Source: CAZUXE01 sp964624585
GTDB taxonomy: Bacteria > Hydrothermota > Tepidihabitantia > B3-TA06
DNA length: 31,108 nt
Assembly (NCBI GenBank): GCA_964624585.1
Contig: CAZUXE010000017.1
Coordinates: 1 to 31,108 of the forward strand
Direction: 5' to 3'
Shown here: one piece after another, positions 1-7,230 of the stretch
Layout: each line of letters opens with the position of its first letter
Position numbering within the stretch: the first letter of the stretch is position 1
The notes under the pieces: generated by a model
The model's database searches: none
What the model was told of the DNA's origin: nothing
Seen by the model: the letters and a program-made list of their open reading frames with translations, nothing else
Translations under genes and position numbers: made by a program

Positions 1-37
1 AGTGCGGCTTACTCCTATCAAACTTGGCCTTCGCCAT
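1..37 (-). CDS. tuf: Elongation factor Tu, N-terminal fragment (runs off the window)
   Basis: Reading leftward from the ATG at 37-35 gives MAKAKFDRSKPH before the window edge. This matches the conserved EF-Tu start (MAKxKFxRxKPHxNVGTIGH). EF-Tu is the GTPase that brings aminoacyl-tRNA to the ribosome. A strong Shine-Dalgarno (AAGGAGGAAA on the minus strand, 42-51) precedes the ATG. A tRNA-Thr gene lies 33 nt upstream on the same strand, the classic tRNA-tuf linkage, so co-transcription from the promoter at 175-202 is likely. Only 12 codons are visible. The identification rests on that signature plus the tRNA context. Confidence 0.88.
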   Translation of the reverse strand, partial: MAKAKFDRSKPH

Positions 38-70
38 TTGCTTTCCTCCTTGAAAGTTTCAATATTTGAA

Positions 71-143
71 AGCCCACGGCCAGAATTGAACTGGCGACCT
101 CATCCTTACCAAGGATGTGCTCTGCCGACTGAGCTACATGGGC
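71..143 (-). tRNA. tRNA-Thr(GGT)
   Basis: The minus strand folds as a complete cloverleaf. The acceptor pairs GCCCATG with CGTGGGC (one G-U), the D-arm is GCTC/GAGC, and the anticodon stem CATCC/GGATG carries the loop TTGGTAA, so the anticodon is GGT. The T-arm is GCCAG/CTGGC with loop TTCAATT. The discriminator is U at position 71. CCA is not encoded, so it must be added by tRNA nucleotidyltransferase. It lies immediately upstream of tuf. Confidence 0.96.
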
Positions 144-174
144 GTCAATTGTGCAAAATGCGAAACAGACTTAA

Positions 175-202
175 ATTATATGGATTAGACAACCCTTGTC
201 AA
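175..202 (-). promoter_or_regulatory. Sigma-70 promoter of the tRNA-Thr-tuf unit
   Basis: On the minus strand TTGACA (202-197) and TATAAT (180-175) are both perfect consensus and are separated by 16 bp. The expected start near 168 leaves a leader of about 25 nt before the tRNA 5' end. Upstream of it, between about 361 and 445, lies the 11-bp repeat array. Confidence 0.88.
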
Positions 203-360
203 CCCTAATATCAGAGAACTACAGTATTTAGGTAAAGTGAGCTTTAGCCTTGTCTTGCTTAGCTTAATTAAAGAATGCTATAATAACTATCAAACGGAAC
301 TTGTCAAGAAAATCAATAAAAATAAAGCAATCTTGAGAGAATATTCGCAATTTTTAGCAG

Positions 361-445
361 GAAATAAGCTTATCAAAAGATACTCAAAAGCTAGTCAAAA
401 GATGATCAAAAGCTACTTAAAAGATGCTCAAAACCTACTCAAGCC
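361..445. repeat. 11-bp phased repeat array (NTCAAAAG + 3 nt), left copy
   Basis: Octamers start at 372, 383, 394, 405, 416, 427 and 438, exactly 11 bp apart. They read ATCAAAAG, CTCAAAAG, GTCAAAAG, ATCAAAAG, CTTAAAAG, CTCAAAAC and CTCAAGCC, separated by the triplets ata, cta, atg, cta, atg, cta. A degenerate octamer GAAATAAG at 361-368 occupies the preceding register. The spacers alternate, giving a 22-bp higher-order unit seen three times (372-393, 394-415, 416-437). The period is not a multiple of 3, so it is not a protein repeat. A-tracts phased at about one helical turn would be expected to bend DNA. A related array lies at 31045-31096. The rest of the interval 203-535 shows nothing else I recognise. 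Confidence 0.85.
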
Positions 446-535
446 TAAACCCATGCCTTAAATATGTTACAATATACGCTATCAAAATCTCGAAACCTTG
501 CTTCAATTTTGCTGAAAACTCTTCAAAAAAGGGGT

Positions 536-564
536 TTGACTTCTCTAAAGAATTGATGTATATT
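536..564 (+). promoter_or_regulatory. Probable promoter of the gene at 626
   Basis: TTGACT (536-541) and TATATT (559-564) are spaced 17 bp. A second -10-like TATAAT lies at 565-570 but would need a 23-bp spacer. The expected leader is about 55 nt, ending in AGGAGG (615-620) 5 nt before the ATG at 626. Confidence 0.55.
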
Positions 565-625
565 TATAATTGAATGCAAATAATTCGGTAGAGAAATGAC
601 AACCTTTCACTGGTAGGAGGAAACA

Positions 626-1744
626 ATGACAGTATTAACAATTTTCTTAGCGCTTGTTTCATCATCTTTAGAAAGGCAAGCGGATGCATTGATATCCTAT
701 GCAACAAAACCTGATTCTAAGCTATACGGCTCACTTGAAGGTTTTGACAATTCCGGTAATCTTTGGATGGCTTATGAATGGAAGGATAATCTTTATTTAA
801 GCGTAATAAGTCCTTCAGGAGAGTGGATAATTAAATCAAAACTTCTTTTAGATTTTGACGGAGCAGATTTAGGACTAAGTGCGTCTAAATTTGTATTTGA
901 CAGGTGGAACAACGCTTATTTTTCATTTGTAGTTTTAAAGCATGGTTCTGAAAGTATTGATCTACGTGTAGTTAGGGTATCGTCTAAAGGAGATATTACA
1001 GACTACTCTCCTTGGCCAGAGTTAGCCTATAGGTTTCCAGCATATATGACAATATTGCCAAATGACACATTAATGGTTCTAGGTTACTCTTTGTTAGGCG
1101 ATCTGGGAGAGTATTTATGGCATTTATCAAAGGTATTAATTGGAGAGAACGGTGAGTTTATTCCTGTGGTTGACCTAATAAAACCACATGGGAAATTACC
1201 TCACAATTTAGGCTATGATAAATTACCATACACAACTATACTTACAAATTGGTCTAAGGGATGGGCTATTTATGCCGCAATGACCCTTGATATTGAGAGT
1301 AGCAACTATGATCCTGACCTTCTTCGTATTAAAGACATAGACATATCTTTCCATGATGATGTAGATAGTTGTACTTTATATAGGAATGAATATAAGTGGC
1401 GTGATTACATATGGAAGACTTTTAAGGCCTATACCCCTGAGCTATTTTTTGCACCGTATAAGGATGAAGGATATGTATTATATATACCAGATGCAAGGAA
1501 TAGAGAGCTTACGCATTCAATACGATTTGATAAGAATGGGGAGTTAATAGAACCTTCAGAACTAAAAGGTAGAGGAAGATTTAGACCCCGTTCATTTACT
1601 AAGATTCCATCAGATAGTAAAAAGTACTGTGATTTTCAATGCTGGTGGGATTATTATTCTGAACTTGATTCAGTTCGAGTTGTATTTTGGGGCAGCGATA
1701 ATAAAGGTAATCTTTATGTTTACCAAAAGAAACAGCAATTTTAG
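626..1744 (+). CDS. Secreted protein of unknown function, beta-propeller-like
   Basis: 372 residues, ATG with a good AGGAGG at 5 nt. The first ~20 residues (MTVLTIFLALVSSSLERQADA) form a hydrophobic segment ending in a possible AxA-type signal peptidase site, although the n-region lacks the usual Lys/Arg. The mature part has recurring motifs of the kind (F)D-x-x-G-(N/E)-L-(W/Y)-x-(A/V)-Y: DNSGNLWMAYEW near the N-terminus, FDRWNNAYFSF near residue 90, FDKNGELI near 310 and SDNKGNLYVY at the C-terminus. Such repeats suggest blades of a BNR/sialidase-like or similar propeller. No catalytic motif is evident and I do not recognise a family. It stands alone between the repeat array and the TetR operon and looks more AT-rich than the next genes, which could mean a different history. 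No terminator is visible behind it. Confidence 0.75.
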   Translation: MTVLTIFLALVSSSLERQADALISYATKPDSKLYGSLEGFDNSGNLWMAYEWKDNLYLSVISPSGEWIIKSKLLLDFDGADLGLSASKFVFDRWNNAYFSFVVLKHGSESIDLRVVRVSSKGDITDYSPWPELAYRFPAYMTILPNDTLMVLGYSLLGDLGEYLWHLSKVLIGENGEFIPVVDLIKPHGKLPHNLGYDKLPYTTILTNWSKGWAIYAAMTLDIESSNYDPDLLRIKDIDISFHDDVDSCTLYRNEYKWRDYIWKTFKAYTPELFFAPYKDEGYVLYIPDARNRELTHSIRFDKNGELIEPSELKGRGRFRPRSFTKIPSDSKKYCDFQCWWDYYSELDSVRVVFWGSDNKGNLYVYQKKQQF

Positions 1745-1963
1745 AGATATTTCGGAACAATATTTGTTATAGCCGTCCAACTAAAAATGCAGTCTTGCTA
1801 GTTTGGCGAAAGTCGGCAGAGAATCCTCACACACTTACGCCATAACATCGCCAACGACTTTTAATATAGATTTTGCTCGAATACTATAACATAGAGACTA
1901 CAAATGCGTCGTCCTCTAATTCTCCGCGCCCCTGTATACCCTGCGCTTAACTTCCGTCTCTTA
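1745..1963. other. Intergenic stretch without recognisable features
   Basis: Between the unknown secreted gene and the first operator. It carries only a weak 5-bp inverted repeat (AACAA-tat-TTGTT around 1757-1769), no credible ORF with a Shine-Dalgarno and no RNA gene. Some of it (about 1770-1850 and 1910-1960) is richer in C than the surrounding DNA. Confidence 0.5.
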
Positions 1964-1979
1964 TCTAACGTTCGTTAGA
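1964..1979. promoter_or_regulatory. Upstream operator of the TetR-type regulator
   Basis: TCTAACG-TT-CGTTAGA: perfect 7-bp arms with a 2-bp centre. The core CTAACGTTCGTTA is repeated at 2016-2028. The site ends 5 bp upstream of the -35 hexamer of the promoter at 1985. Palindromes of this size next to a TetR gene are the usual binding sites of the family, so the assignment to the product of 2053 is inference from position. Confidence 0.75.
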
Positions 1980-1984
1980 ATACC

Positions 1985-2012
1985 TTGACGGCACCTGAAC
2001 TTTTCCTATAAT
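1985..2012 (+). promoter_or_regulatory. Promoter of the regulator-transporter operon
   Basis: TTGACG (1985-1990) and TATAAT (2007-2012) with a 16-bp spacer. It is bracketed by the two palindromic operators, one abutting the -35 and one directly downstream of the -10 and covering the expected start. This arrangement predicts tight autorepression of the whole 2053-7144 unit. Another minor promoter inside the operon cannot be excluded. Confidence 0.82.
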
Positions 2013-2032
2013 TATCTAACGTTCGTTAAATA
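2013..2032. promoter_or_regulatory. Downstream operator covering the transcription start
   Basis: TTATCTAACG-TTCGTTAAATAA region. The central TAACG-TT-CGTTA is perfect, and after one mismatch (c2016/a2029) the outer TTAT/ATAA arms pair again. It shares the 13-mer CTAACGTTCGTTA with the upstream operator. It begins right after the -10 hexamer, so a bound dimer would block initiation. Confidence 0.75.
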
Positions 2033-2052
2033 AACTGGAATTTGGAGATACG

Positions 2053-3042
2053 GTGAAGAACAAATTAATTACCCGCAAGGAGTTCGAAAAGCGGCTTACC
2101 GAACTTTTTGCCCAGGGCCGACTCTCAGCCTATCCACGCAAACGCAGAGACAGACACATCCTCCTGAAAAGTATAGTGATAACCCTCAATAACAGTAAAA
2201 ACTATACGGAAGCCGATATCAACGAAGCTATCAAGACCTGGCTTGTCGGAATGCACGTCTCCAACAGTCTTGACCACGTCGCGTTGCGCCGTTATCTAGT
2301 GAATGAAGGCTACGTTGATCGTTCACGGAACGGATCAAGATACTGGGTTATCTCCCCCGATCCCTCTCCCAAGTGGTTTGAGCCAGAAGTGGACAAAGTT
2401 GACATCCTCAAGGTTGTGGCCGAGGCAAAGGAAAAGTTTGACAAGAACCGCCGCAAACGCGGCGAGGTTCGCAAAAAAATTCTTGAAGCAGCCACAAAGC
2501 TCTTTGCCGATAGAGGCTACGACGGCACGTCCATCCGCGACATTGCAGCAGCAGCAGGTGTTACTGTTCCCAACATCTATTACTATTTCAAAGACAAGCA
2601 AGGACTGCATCAAACGACCTTGAAGGAAAGCGCCAATAACATCCTTGAGATACTCAAGAAACTTGACGATCCCAACGCCTCATTCCGCGACCGCCTTATT
2701 GCCCTATCCAAAGCCAAAATGAGACTTGCCACCCAAAAACATCCCGCCTTTGAATTGTTCACCAAAGAATGGATAGCTAGCAACTCTTCAAACGCATTGC
2801 CTCCACAGTTAGATGAAATAATGGCACAGTCCTTTAAGTACATGGAAGAGATGATTGCCCAAGGAGTAAAACGTGGTGAGATTCGCCCCATAAATCCCAA
2901 ACTAGGAGTCTGGTATCTAATAGGTCTCACTTTTATTCATAGCGGCAAATTCCTCAGTAAATACATAAAAACGAGAGAAGTGCTTTCGGATGATGAGGTG
3001 GAAGAATTCGTAGATATCATCCTTAAAGGCTTTGCAAAGTAA
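2053..3042 (+). CDS. Two-domain repressor: DUF2087-like domain fused to a TetR-family regulator
   Basis: 329 residues from a GTG preceded by TTTGGAG (2041-2047). Residues ~20-100 look like DUF2087: basic AYPRKRRDRHILL, then YTEADINEAI, then DHVALRRYLVNEGYVDRS with G-x-x-YWV. Residues ~139-185 are a TetR helix-turn-helix: ILEAATKLFADRGYDGTSIRDI, then AAGVTVPNIYYYFKDK. The remainder is a helical TetR ligand/dimer domain of usual size. Canonical TetR proteins are ~200 residues with the HTH at the N-terminus; here ~135 residues precede it. The gene is first in an operon with an ABC exporter and lies directly behind a promoter flanked by two palindromes, so it most likely represses its own operon. 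What it senses is unknown. The domain calls are by eye. Confidence 0.88.
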   Translation: MKNKLITRKEFEKRLTELFAQGRLSAYPRKRRDRHILLKSIVITLNNSKNYTEADINEAIKTWLVGMHVSNSLDHVALRRYLVNEGYVDRSRNGSRYWVISPDPSPKWFEPEVDKVDILKVVAEAKEKFDKNRRKRGEVRKKILEAATKLFADRGYDGTSIRDIAAAAGVTVPNIYYYFKDKQGLHQTTLKESANNILEILKKLDDPNASFRDRLIALSKAKMRLATQKHPAFELFTKEWIASNSSNALPPQLDEIMAQSFKYMEEMIAQGVKRGEIRPINPKLGVWYLIGLTFIHSGKFLSKYIKTREVLSDDEVEEFVDIILKGFAK

Positions 3043-3060
3043 TTAAACAAAGGAGAACTA

Positions 3061-3750
3061 ATGGCTCTGCTTTCGATTAAATCCCTAACTAAGGACTATA
3101 AAACAGGCAAGGTCATAACCAAGGCTTTACGAGGCATAAACCTTAATATAAGCAAGGGCGAGTTTCTCTCCATAGCAGGCCCTTCAGGTTCAGGTAAAAC
3201 TACTCTTTTGAACATAATCGGCTGCCTTGATACTCCAAGCTCAGGCTCTGTTTCTCTTAACGGTATAGACCTTTCTGAACTAAAAAAGAAAGAACGCGCC
3301 AGGCTACGTAAAAATTCAATAGGATTCGTCTTCCAATCATTTAATTTAATTCCGGTACTTACCGCCTTTGAGAATGTAGAAATACCGTTAATACTTCTTC
3401 ACTGGGAGAAGTCCAAACGCAAAGAAGCCGTTGAAAACATACTCGTTGACGTTGGACTTAAGGACTATATCAAGCGTCGTCCTTTGGAAATGTCCGGCGG
3501 ACAGCAGCAACGAGTCGCTGTTGCACGCGCCCTGGTGAAAGAACCTAAGCTAGTGCTGGCTGATGAACCTACCGCAAACCTTGACTCCGCTACGGGCAAA
3601 GCCACACTGGAACTTATGAGGAAACTAAACGAAAAGCATGACTCCACCTTCATTTTTTCCACTCACGATAAAATGGTTATGGATTTCGCAGACCGACTGC
3701 TGCTTCTCAAGGACGGTAAAGTAGCTTCGGATTCAAAACAAGGAAGGTAA
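3061..3750 (+). CDS. ABC transporter ATPase, LolD/MacB/FtsE type
   Basis: 229 residues, typical for the family. All ATPase motifs are intact: Walker A GPSGSGKT (40-47), Q-loop Q92, signature MSGGQQQR (144-151), Walker B LVLADEP with catalytic E169, and H-loop H202. The linker after Walker A (GCLDTPSSG) and NLIPVLTAFENVEIPL are typical of MacB/LolD-class proteins. It follows the regulator by 18 nt with AAAGGAG ahead of the ATG, and is followed after 2 nt by a permease. It should energise the two permeases downstream, at the cytoplasmic face of the inner membrane. Whether the substrate is lipoproteins, as in LolCDE, or something else cannot be read from this protein. Confidence 0.93.
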   Translation: MALLSIKSLTKDYKTGKVITKALRGINLNISKGEFLSIAGPSGSGKTTLLNIIGCLDTPSSGSVSLNGIDLSELKKKERARLRKNSIGFVFQSFNLIPVLTAFENVEIPLILLHWEKSKRKEAVENILVDVGLKDYIKRRPLEMSGGQQQRVAVARALVKEPKLVLADEPTANLDSATGKATLELMRKLNEKHDSTFIFSTHDKMVMDFADRLLLLKDGKVASDSKQGR

Positions 3751-3752
3751 TT

Positions 3753-4991
3753 ATGCTGTTTAAGATGGCATTGAGAAACGTCTTTCGCCATACGCGCAGG
3801 ACAGTAATCACAGCAATAGCCATAGGTATAGGATTGATGTTCATGATAATGATAGATTCCATGTTCGCCGGAGTAGAAAATCAGGCCGTCCGCAATATTC
3901 TGGAAACTGATAATTCTGAGTTGGTCGTCTATCCTAGTGGTGTTTTTGAGAATCGTTTTCTGTTCCCGCTTGATACTCTAATAAAAGACGCATTAACACT
4001 TTCTACAAATCTTGAAAAAAAATATGCAAATGTTAGCTCAGCGACACCAAGGCTACGCTTCGCAACATTTGCCATCGCTCCTGAAGCTGAACTTTTCGCA
4101 TTTGCTGTAGGTATTGATCCTCAAAAAGATGCCAGTGTGTTCGAACTTAAAAACAATATTCATGAAGGCAGATTTCTGGAAAAGAAAAGCGATTTAATGA
4201 TAGGTTCAGGCCTTGCCAAAGACCTAGACATCAAGCTTGGTGACGTCATTATGCTTCAAACCCGTTCACGTCGTGGGGTTATGGATGTCAGAGATTATGA
4301 AGTAACAGGCATTCTTAATACCTCCAATCCCTTAATTAACCGTAATGCCATTTTTGTAAATCTTACTAATGCTCAAGAGATATTGGAAACACCAGGGGCC
4401 GCATCTGAAATAGACCTACACATTAAGGGAAACCCCAAAGATACTGAACACCTAAACATCCTGGGTAAACGAATTGAAAAAGACCTTGGCGGCTCCTACA
4501 AATTGTACACCTGGTACGACCTCAACGCTGGATTGTTCGAAATAGCCGGTCAGAAAAAGTCGGTGGGATACTTTATCGCCTTAATTGTAATTGTCATTGC
4601 ACTAGTTGGAATCGTCAATACCATGCTTCTTTCAATTTATGAGCGGATACCTGAACTGGGCGCTATGCGAGCTATGGGATTTTCCAGGAGCAATATCCGC
4701 TGGATGATGCTTATTGAAGGTTCGGTTATTGGCTTCTTAGGCGGACTTTTCGGGATAATGCTTGGACTTGGAGTCGTCATCTACATGACCGAAGTAGGCA
4801 TAGACTTTTCATCCATAATGAGTAACTTAGAAATGCCTATGCCTTTAGATATGCATTACCGAGGAGAATACAACTTCGGTTATATGGCATTCGCGTTCTT
4901 CCTTGGTTGGATAACTTCAACTCTGATAACACTTATTCCGGCACGCAAGGCAACCAAAATAGAACCCTCCCAAGCCCTGCGGAGCATCTGA
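3753..4991 (+). CDS. ABC transporter permease, LolC/E-MacB (FtsX-like) type
   Basis: 412 residues with the characteristic topology: one transmembrane helix at ~17-38 after a basic MLFKMALRNVFRHTRR start, a large periplasmic MacB-PCD-like domain (~40-270), and three helices at about 272-293, 320-345 and 376-396. The motif SIYERIPELGAMRAMGFSRSNIRWMMLIEG after the second helix is typical of FtsX-like domains, as is the C-terminal LIPARKATKIEPSQALRSI. It starts 2 nt behind the ATPase stop with GGAAGG as ribosome site. It probably forms a heterodimer with the permease at 5091, which shares its first ten residues. Such transporters act mechanically on periplasmic or outer-membrane substrates. Confidence 0.92.
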   Translation: MLFKMALRNVFRHTRRTVITAIAIGIGLMFMIMIDSMFAGVENQAVRNILETDNSELVVYPSGVFENRFLFPLDTLIKDALTLSTNLEKKYANVSSATPRLRFATFAIAPEAELFAFAVGIDPQKDASVFELKNNIHEGRFLEKKSDLMIGSGLAKDLDIKLGDVIMLQTRSRRGVMDVRDYEVTGILNTSNPLINRNAIFVNLTNAQEILETPGAASEIDLHIKGNPKDTEHLNILGKRIEKDLGGSYKLYTWYDLNAGLFEIAGQKKSVGYFIALIVIVIALVGIVNTMLLSIYERIPELGAMRAMGFSRSNIRWMMLIEGSVIGFLGGLFGIMLGLGVVIYMTEVGIDFSSIMSNLEMPMPLDMHYRGEYNFGYMAFAFFLGWITSTLITLIPARKATKIEPSQALRSI

Positions 4992-5101
4992 TGATTTTAA
5001 CACAAGGAATTTCAAAGTGCACAAAGATATTTCGATTTTTGTCATTAAGCTTCATGTGCTTTATAGTGATTACCCCCCTAGGAGGTAATGATGCTTTTTA
5101 A
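4991..5101 (+). CDS. Possible small membrane peptide between the two permeases
   Basis: A 36-codon ORF whose ATG overlaps the TGA of the first permease (TGATG, 4989-4993), a configuration typical of translational coupling. Its stop lies 11 nt inside the next permease gene. The predicted peptide starts MILTQGISKCTKIFRFLS, continues with a hydrophobic run up to about residue 31 and ends GGNDAF: a basic segment followed by one potential transmembrane helix. The other permease spacings in this operon are only 2-18 nt, so this 95-nt spacer is unusual. It may equally be a non-coding coupling region, and I see no independent Shine-Dalgarno. Confidence 0.3.
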   Translation: MILTQGISKCTKIFRFLSLSFMCFIVITPLGGNDAF

Positions 5102-6317
5102 GATGGCTCTCAGAAATGTATTACGAAACAAACGCCGTTCCATCCTGAGTGCTGTAGGTATAATAATAGCGGTAATGCTAATCATTTACGCCCAGGGATT
5201 TGTTAGAGGGATGATTGAGGGTCTGATTGAAAATACCGCCCGTATTAAAACTGGCCACGTACGCATCGTAACACCTGAGTACTTAAGGCGTGAAAAACTC
5301 TCCCCTCTTGAGCAAGCGCTATACGTCACTCCTGAACTTAAAAAAATGCTTGAACAAACTCCTGAAGTAACAGCGTTCACCTACCGTATCCCTTTCGGGG
5401 TTCTCCTCTCCAAGGGCGAGCGCTCTAAGCCAGCGTTCGGAACCGCAATAGACGTGAAACGGGAAAAAGAATTTCTCAATCTTTCAACAGAGGAACATCT
5501 AATTGAAGGCTCCTATCTTGAAGCAGATGATAAGGCCATTCTTATCGGCAGGGGACTTGCGGAAAAATTAAAATTCACTATAGGCGATTCGCTTGTCATT
5601 ATCACTTCAACAGCCTACGGTTCACCGTCAGGAATTAAGCTCACTGTTAAAGGAATACTCGAACTTGGACAAAGCAATCTTAACGACAACGCCTTCTACA
5701 TCCCGCTTGCAGCCGCCCAAGAACTTTTAGACCTAAACGGCAGGGCAGTAGAAATACTGGTTCTACTGGATAACAGAGAAGATTCAAAGAAAATAGCGAC
5801 AACATTGCAGGAAGAAGCTGGAAATTCAATGGGACTTCTGTTCATTCCCTGGCAACAGGATGACATTTTGGCTATGCTTAGGATGGTTTTTAATATATAC
5901 TGGGTAATGTACGGAATTATTCTTCTTATCGCTTCGGCCACTATCATCAACACTATGCTTATGGCTGTTTTTGAACGCATAAAAGAAATAGGCATCCTTA
6001 AAGCAATGGGAATGAGCAATATCAGCATTATGTTGCTCTTAACTACCGAAGCCTCAATAATTGCTCTCTTTGGAGCCCTCATTGGCGCCGGATTGGGAAT
6101 AGTTCTTGCAATGCTTGCACCTGAGATAAACTTCTCTTCTCTCGCCTCGCAGGATATGGGAGCGATATACTTCAATCCTATTATTCCGGTAAATCTTAGC
6201 CCCACGGTAGTATTAGCCTGCGCCGCATTCGGCTGGTTTATTGCAACATTAACCGCACTCTATCCAGCCCGCCAGGGAACCAAGGTACAACCGGCCAAGG
6301 CTCTAAGAAGAATTTAA
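5091..6317 (+). CDS. Second ABC transporter permease, LolC/E-MacB type
   Basis: 408 residues from the ATG at 5091. An ATG at 5088 is only 2 nt from AGGAGG (5080-5085), whereas 5091 has a 5-nt spacing and gives MLFKMALRNV, identical to the start of the first permease, so I prefer 5091. The architecture is the same: N-terminal helix (~18-40), periplasmic domain, then three C-terminal helices, with AVFERIKEIGILKAMGMSNISIMLLLTTEA and a final ALYPARQGTKVQPAKALRRI. The two permeases are clearly paralogous. Having a pair resembles LolC/LolE rather than the MacB homodimer. A 10-bp hairpin separates it from the LolA-like gene. Confidence 0.92.
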   Translation: MLFKMALRNVLRNKRRSILSAVGIIIAVMLIIYAQGFVRGMIEGLIENTARIKTGHVRIVTPEYLRREKLSPLEQALYVTPELKKMLEQTPEVTAFTYRIPFGVLLSKGERSKPAFGTAIDVKREKEFLNLSTEEHLIEGSYLEADDKAILIGRGLAEKLKFTIGDSLVIITSTAYGSPSGIKLTVKGILELGQSNLNDNAFYIPLAAAQELLDLNGRAVEILVLLDNREDSKKIATTLQEEAGNSMGLLFIPWQQDDILAMLRMVFNIYWVMYGIILLIASATIINTMLMAVFERIKEIGILKAMGMSNISIMLLLTTEASIIALFGALIGAGLGIVLAMLAPEINFSSLASQDMGAIYFNPIIPVNLSPTVVLACAAFGWFIATLTALYPARQGTKVQPAKALRRI

Positions 6318-6356
6318 GAAATTAGGATAATTAATAAATCTCAATTTTATGTAAAT

Positions 6357-6382
6357 CAGGGATACAAATTACTGTATCCCTG
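6357..6382 (+). promoter_or_regulatory. Perfect 10-bp hairpin directly before the LolA-like ribosome site
   Basis: CAGGGATACA, loop aattac, TGTATCCCTG: 10 perfect base pairs in the mRNA, ending 1-2 nt upstream of AAGGAG (6384-6389). No T-run follows, so it is not an intrinsic terminator. Possible roles are 3'-end protection of the upstream message, differential expression of the last gene, or a protein-binding site, since the DNA is also a palindrome. Which applies cannot be decided from sequence. Confidence 0.6.
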
Positions 6383-6394
6383 TAAGGAGAAAAG

Positions 6395-7144
6395 ATGAAA
6401 ATATCTGCAATTTCAATTACTGCAATCCTTGTCTTTTCAGCTGCAACAAGAGTACTACCAGCAATTACAGCAAGTGAGATTTTGAACAAAGTGGATAACA
6501 ACACGGTAGCTTCAACCATAAAATTTTCCGCTAAACTCATACTTTCCACCTCAGGCTCACTGCGTACCAAGGAATTTAAAGGCTACTCGTTAGGTGAAGA
6601 AAAAGCCTACATGGAATTTACCTCTCCTACAAGAGATAGGGGTACTCGTATTCTGAAACTCAAAGATGAACTCTGGATATACTTACCTAGCATAGGCAAA
6701 GCGACCAAAATTGCAGGACATGCAATGCGCTCATCATTGATGGGTTCTGATTTTTCCTATGAAGATGCAATACCCAATGAAGAACTTACAAACAGTTACA
6801 ACGCTGTTCTGGGAGATGACGAGAAAATAAACGAAACCGATTGCTATACGCTACGTCTTTCCTTAAAGAAAGATGCTGAAGCTTCATACCATACTTTGAA
6901 ACTATGGGTGAACAAGAAAAATTTTCTGCCAATGAAAGCGGAATACTACTCAAAATCAGGCAAATTAATGAAAAATGTACAAACTCTGGAATATAAACGC
7001 ATCAGCGGTAAGAATTACCCAACCAAAATTAGGATGGAAAACAAGCTTAGAAAAAATACATGGTCTGAGTTTGTAATTACCGATATCCAGCTGGAAATTC
7101 CAATTCCACCTAATGTATTCACCAAAGAATATCTGGAGCGTTGA
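6395..7144 (+). CDS. LolA-like outer-membrane lipoprotein-sorting protein
   Basis: 249 residues; ATG with AAGGAG at 5 nt. Residues 1-26 (MKISAISITAILVFSAATRVLPAITA) are a Sec signal peptide with an AxA-like end. The mature protein has features of the LolA-like (LolA/LolB fold) family: YMEFTSPTRDRGTRILKLKDELWIYLPSIGKATKI, then SLMGSDFSYEDA, then a later strand pattern with LWVNKKNFLPMKAEYYSKSGKL. In related operons such a protein accompanies a TetR regulator and a LolCDE-like transporter, exactly as here. It likely carries a hydrophobic ligand or lipoprotein through the periplasm, received from the permeases at 3753 and 5091. It is the last gene of the operon. Confidence 0.88.
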   Translation: MKISAISITAILVFSAATRVLPAITASEILNKVDNNTVASTIKFSAKLILSTSGSLRTKEFKGYSLGEEKAYMEFTSPTRDRGTRILKLKDELWIYLPSIGKATKIAGHAMRSSLMGSDFSYEDAIPNEELTNSYNAVLGDDEKINETDCYTLRLSLKKDAEASYHTLKLWVNKKNFLPMKAEYYSKSGKLMKNVQTLEYKRISGKNYPTKIRMENKLRKNTWSEFVITDIQLEIPIPPNVFTKEYLER

Positions 7145-7230
7145 AAGAAAAGCAACTAACATCCAGGGCTACCGCAACATTTTGGGAAATTCCCTCCGAA
7201 TGTACTTGAACAATCACCTGAACTAAAGAT

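Noticed and set aside
361..445. CRISPR array
   Set aside because: Units of 8 bp with 3-nt spacers are far too short, spacers are not unique 30-mers, and no cas genes are near.
361..445. DnaA-box cluster or replication origin
   Set aside because: The NTCAAAAG octamer does not resemble TTATCCACA, and no dnaA or dnaN is present.
237..461. 74-codon lysine-rich frame starting at GTG 237
   Set aside because: No Shine-Dalgarno, and its second half is the 11-bp array whose period is not a multiple of three, so the frame looks incidental to repeat DNA.
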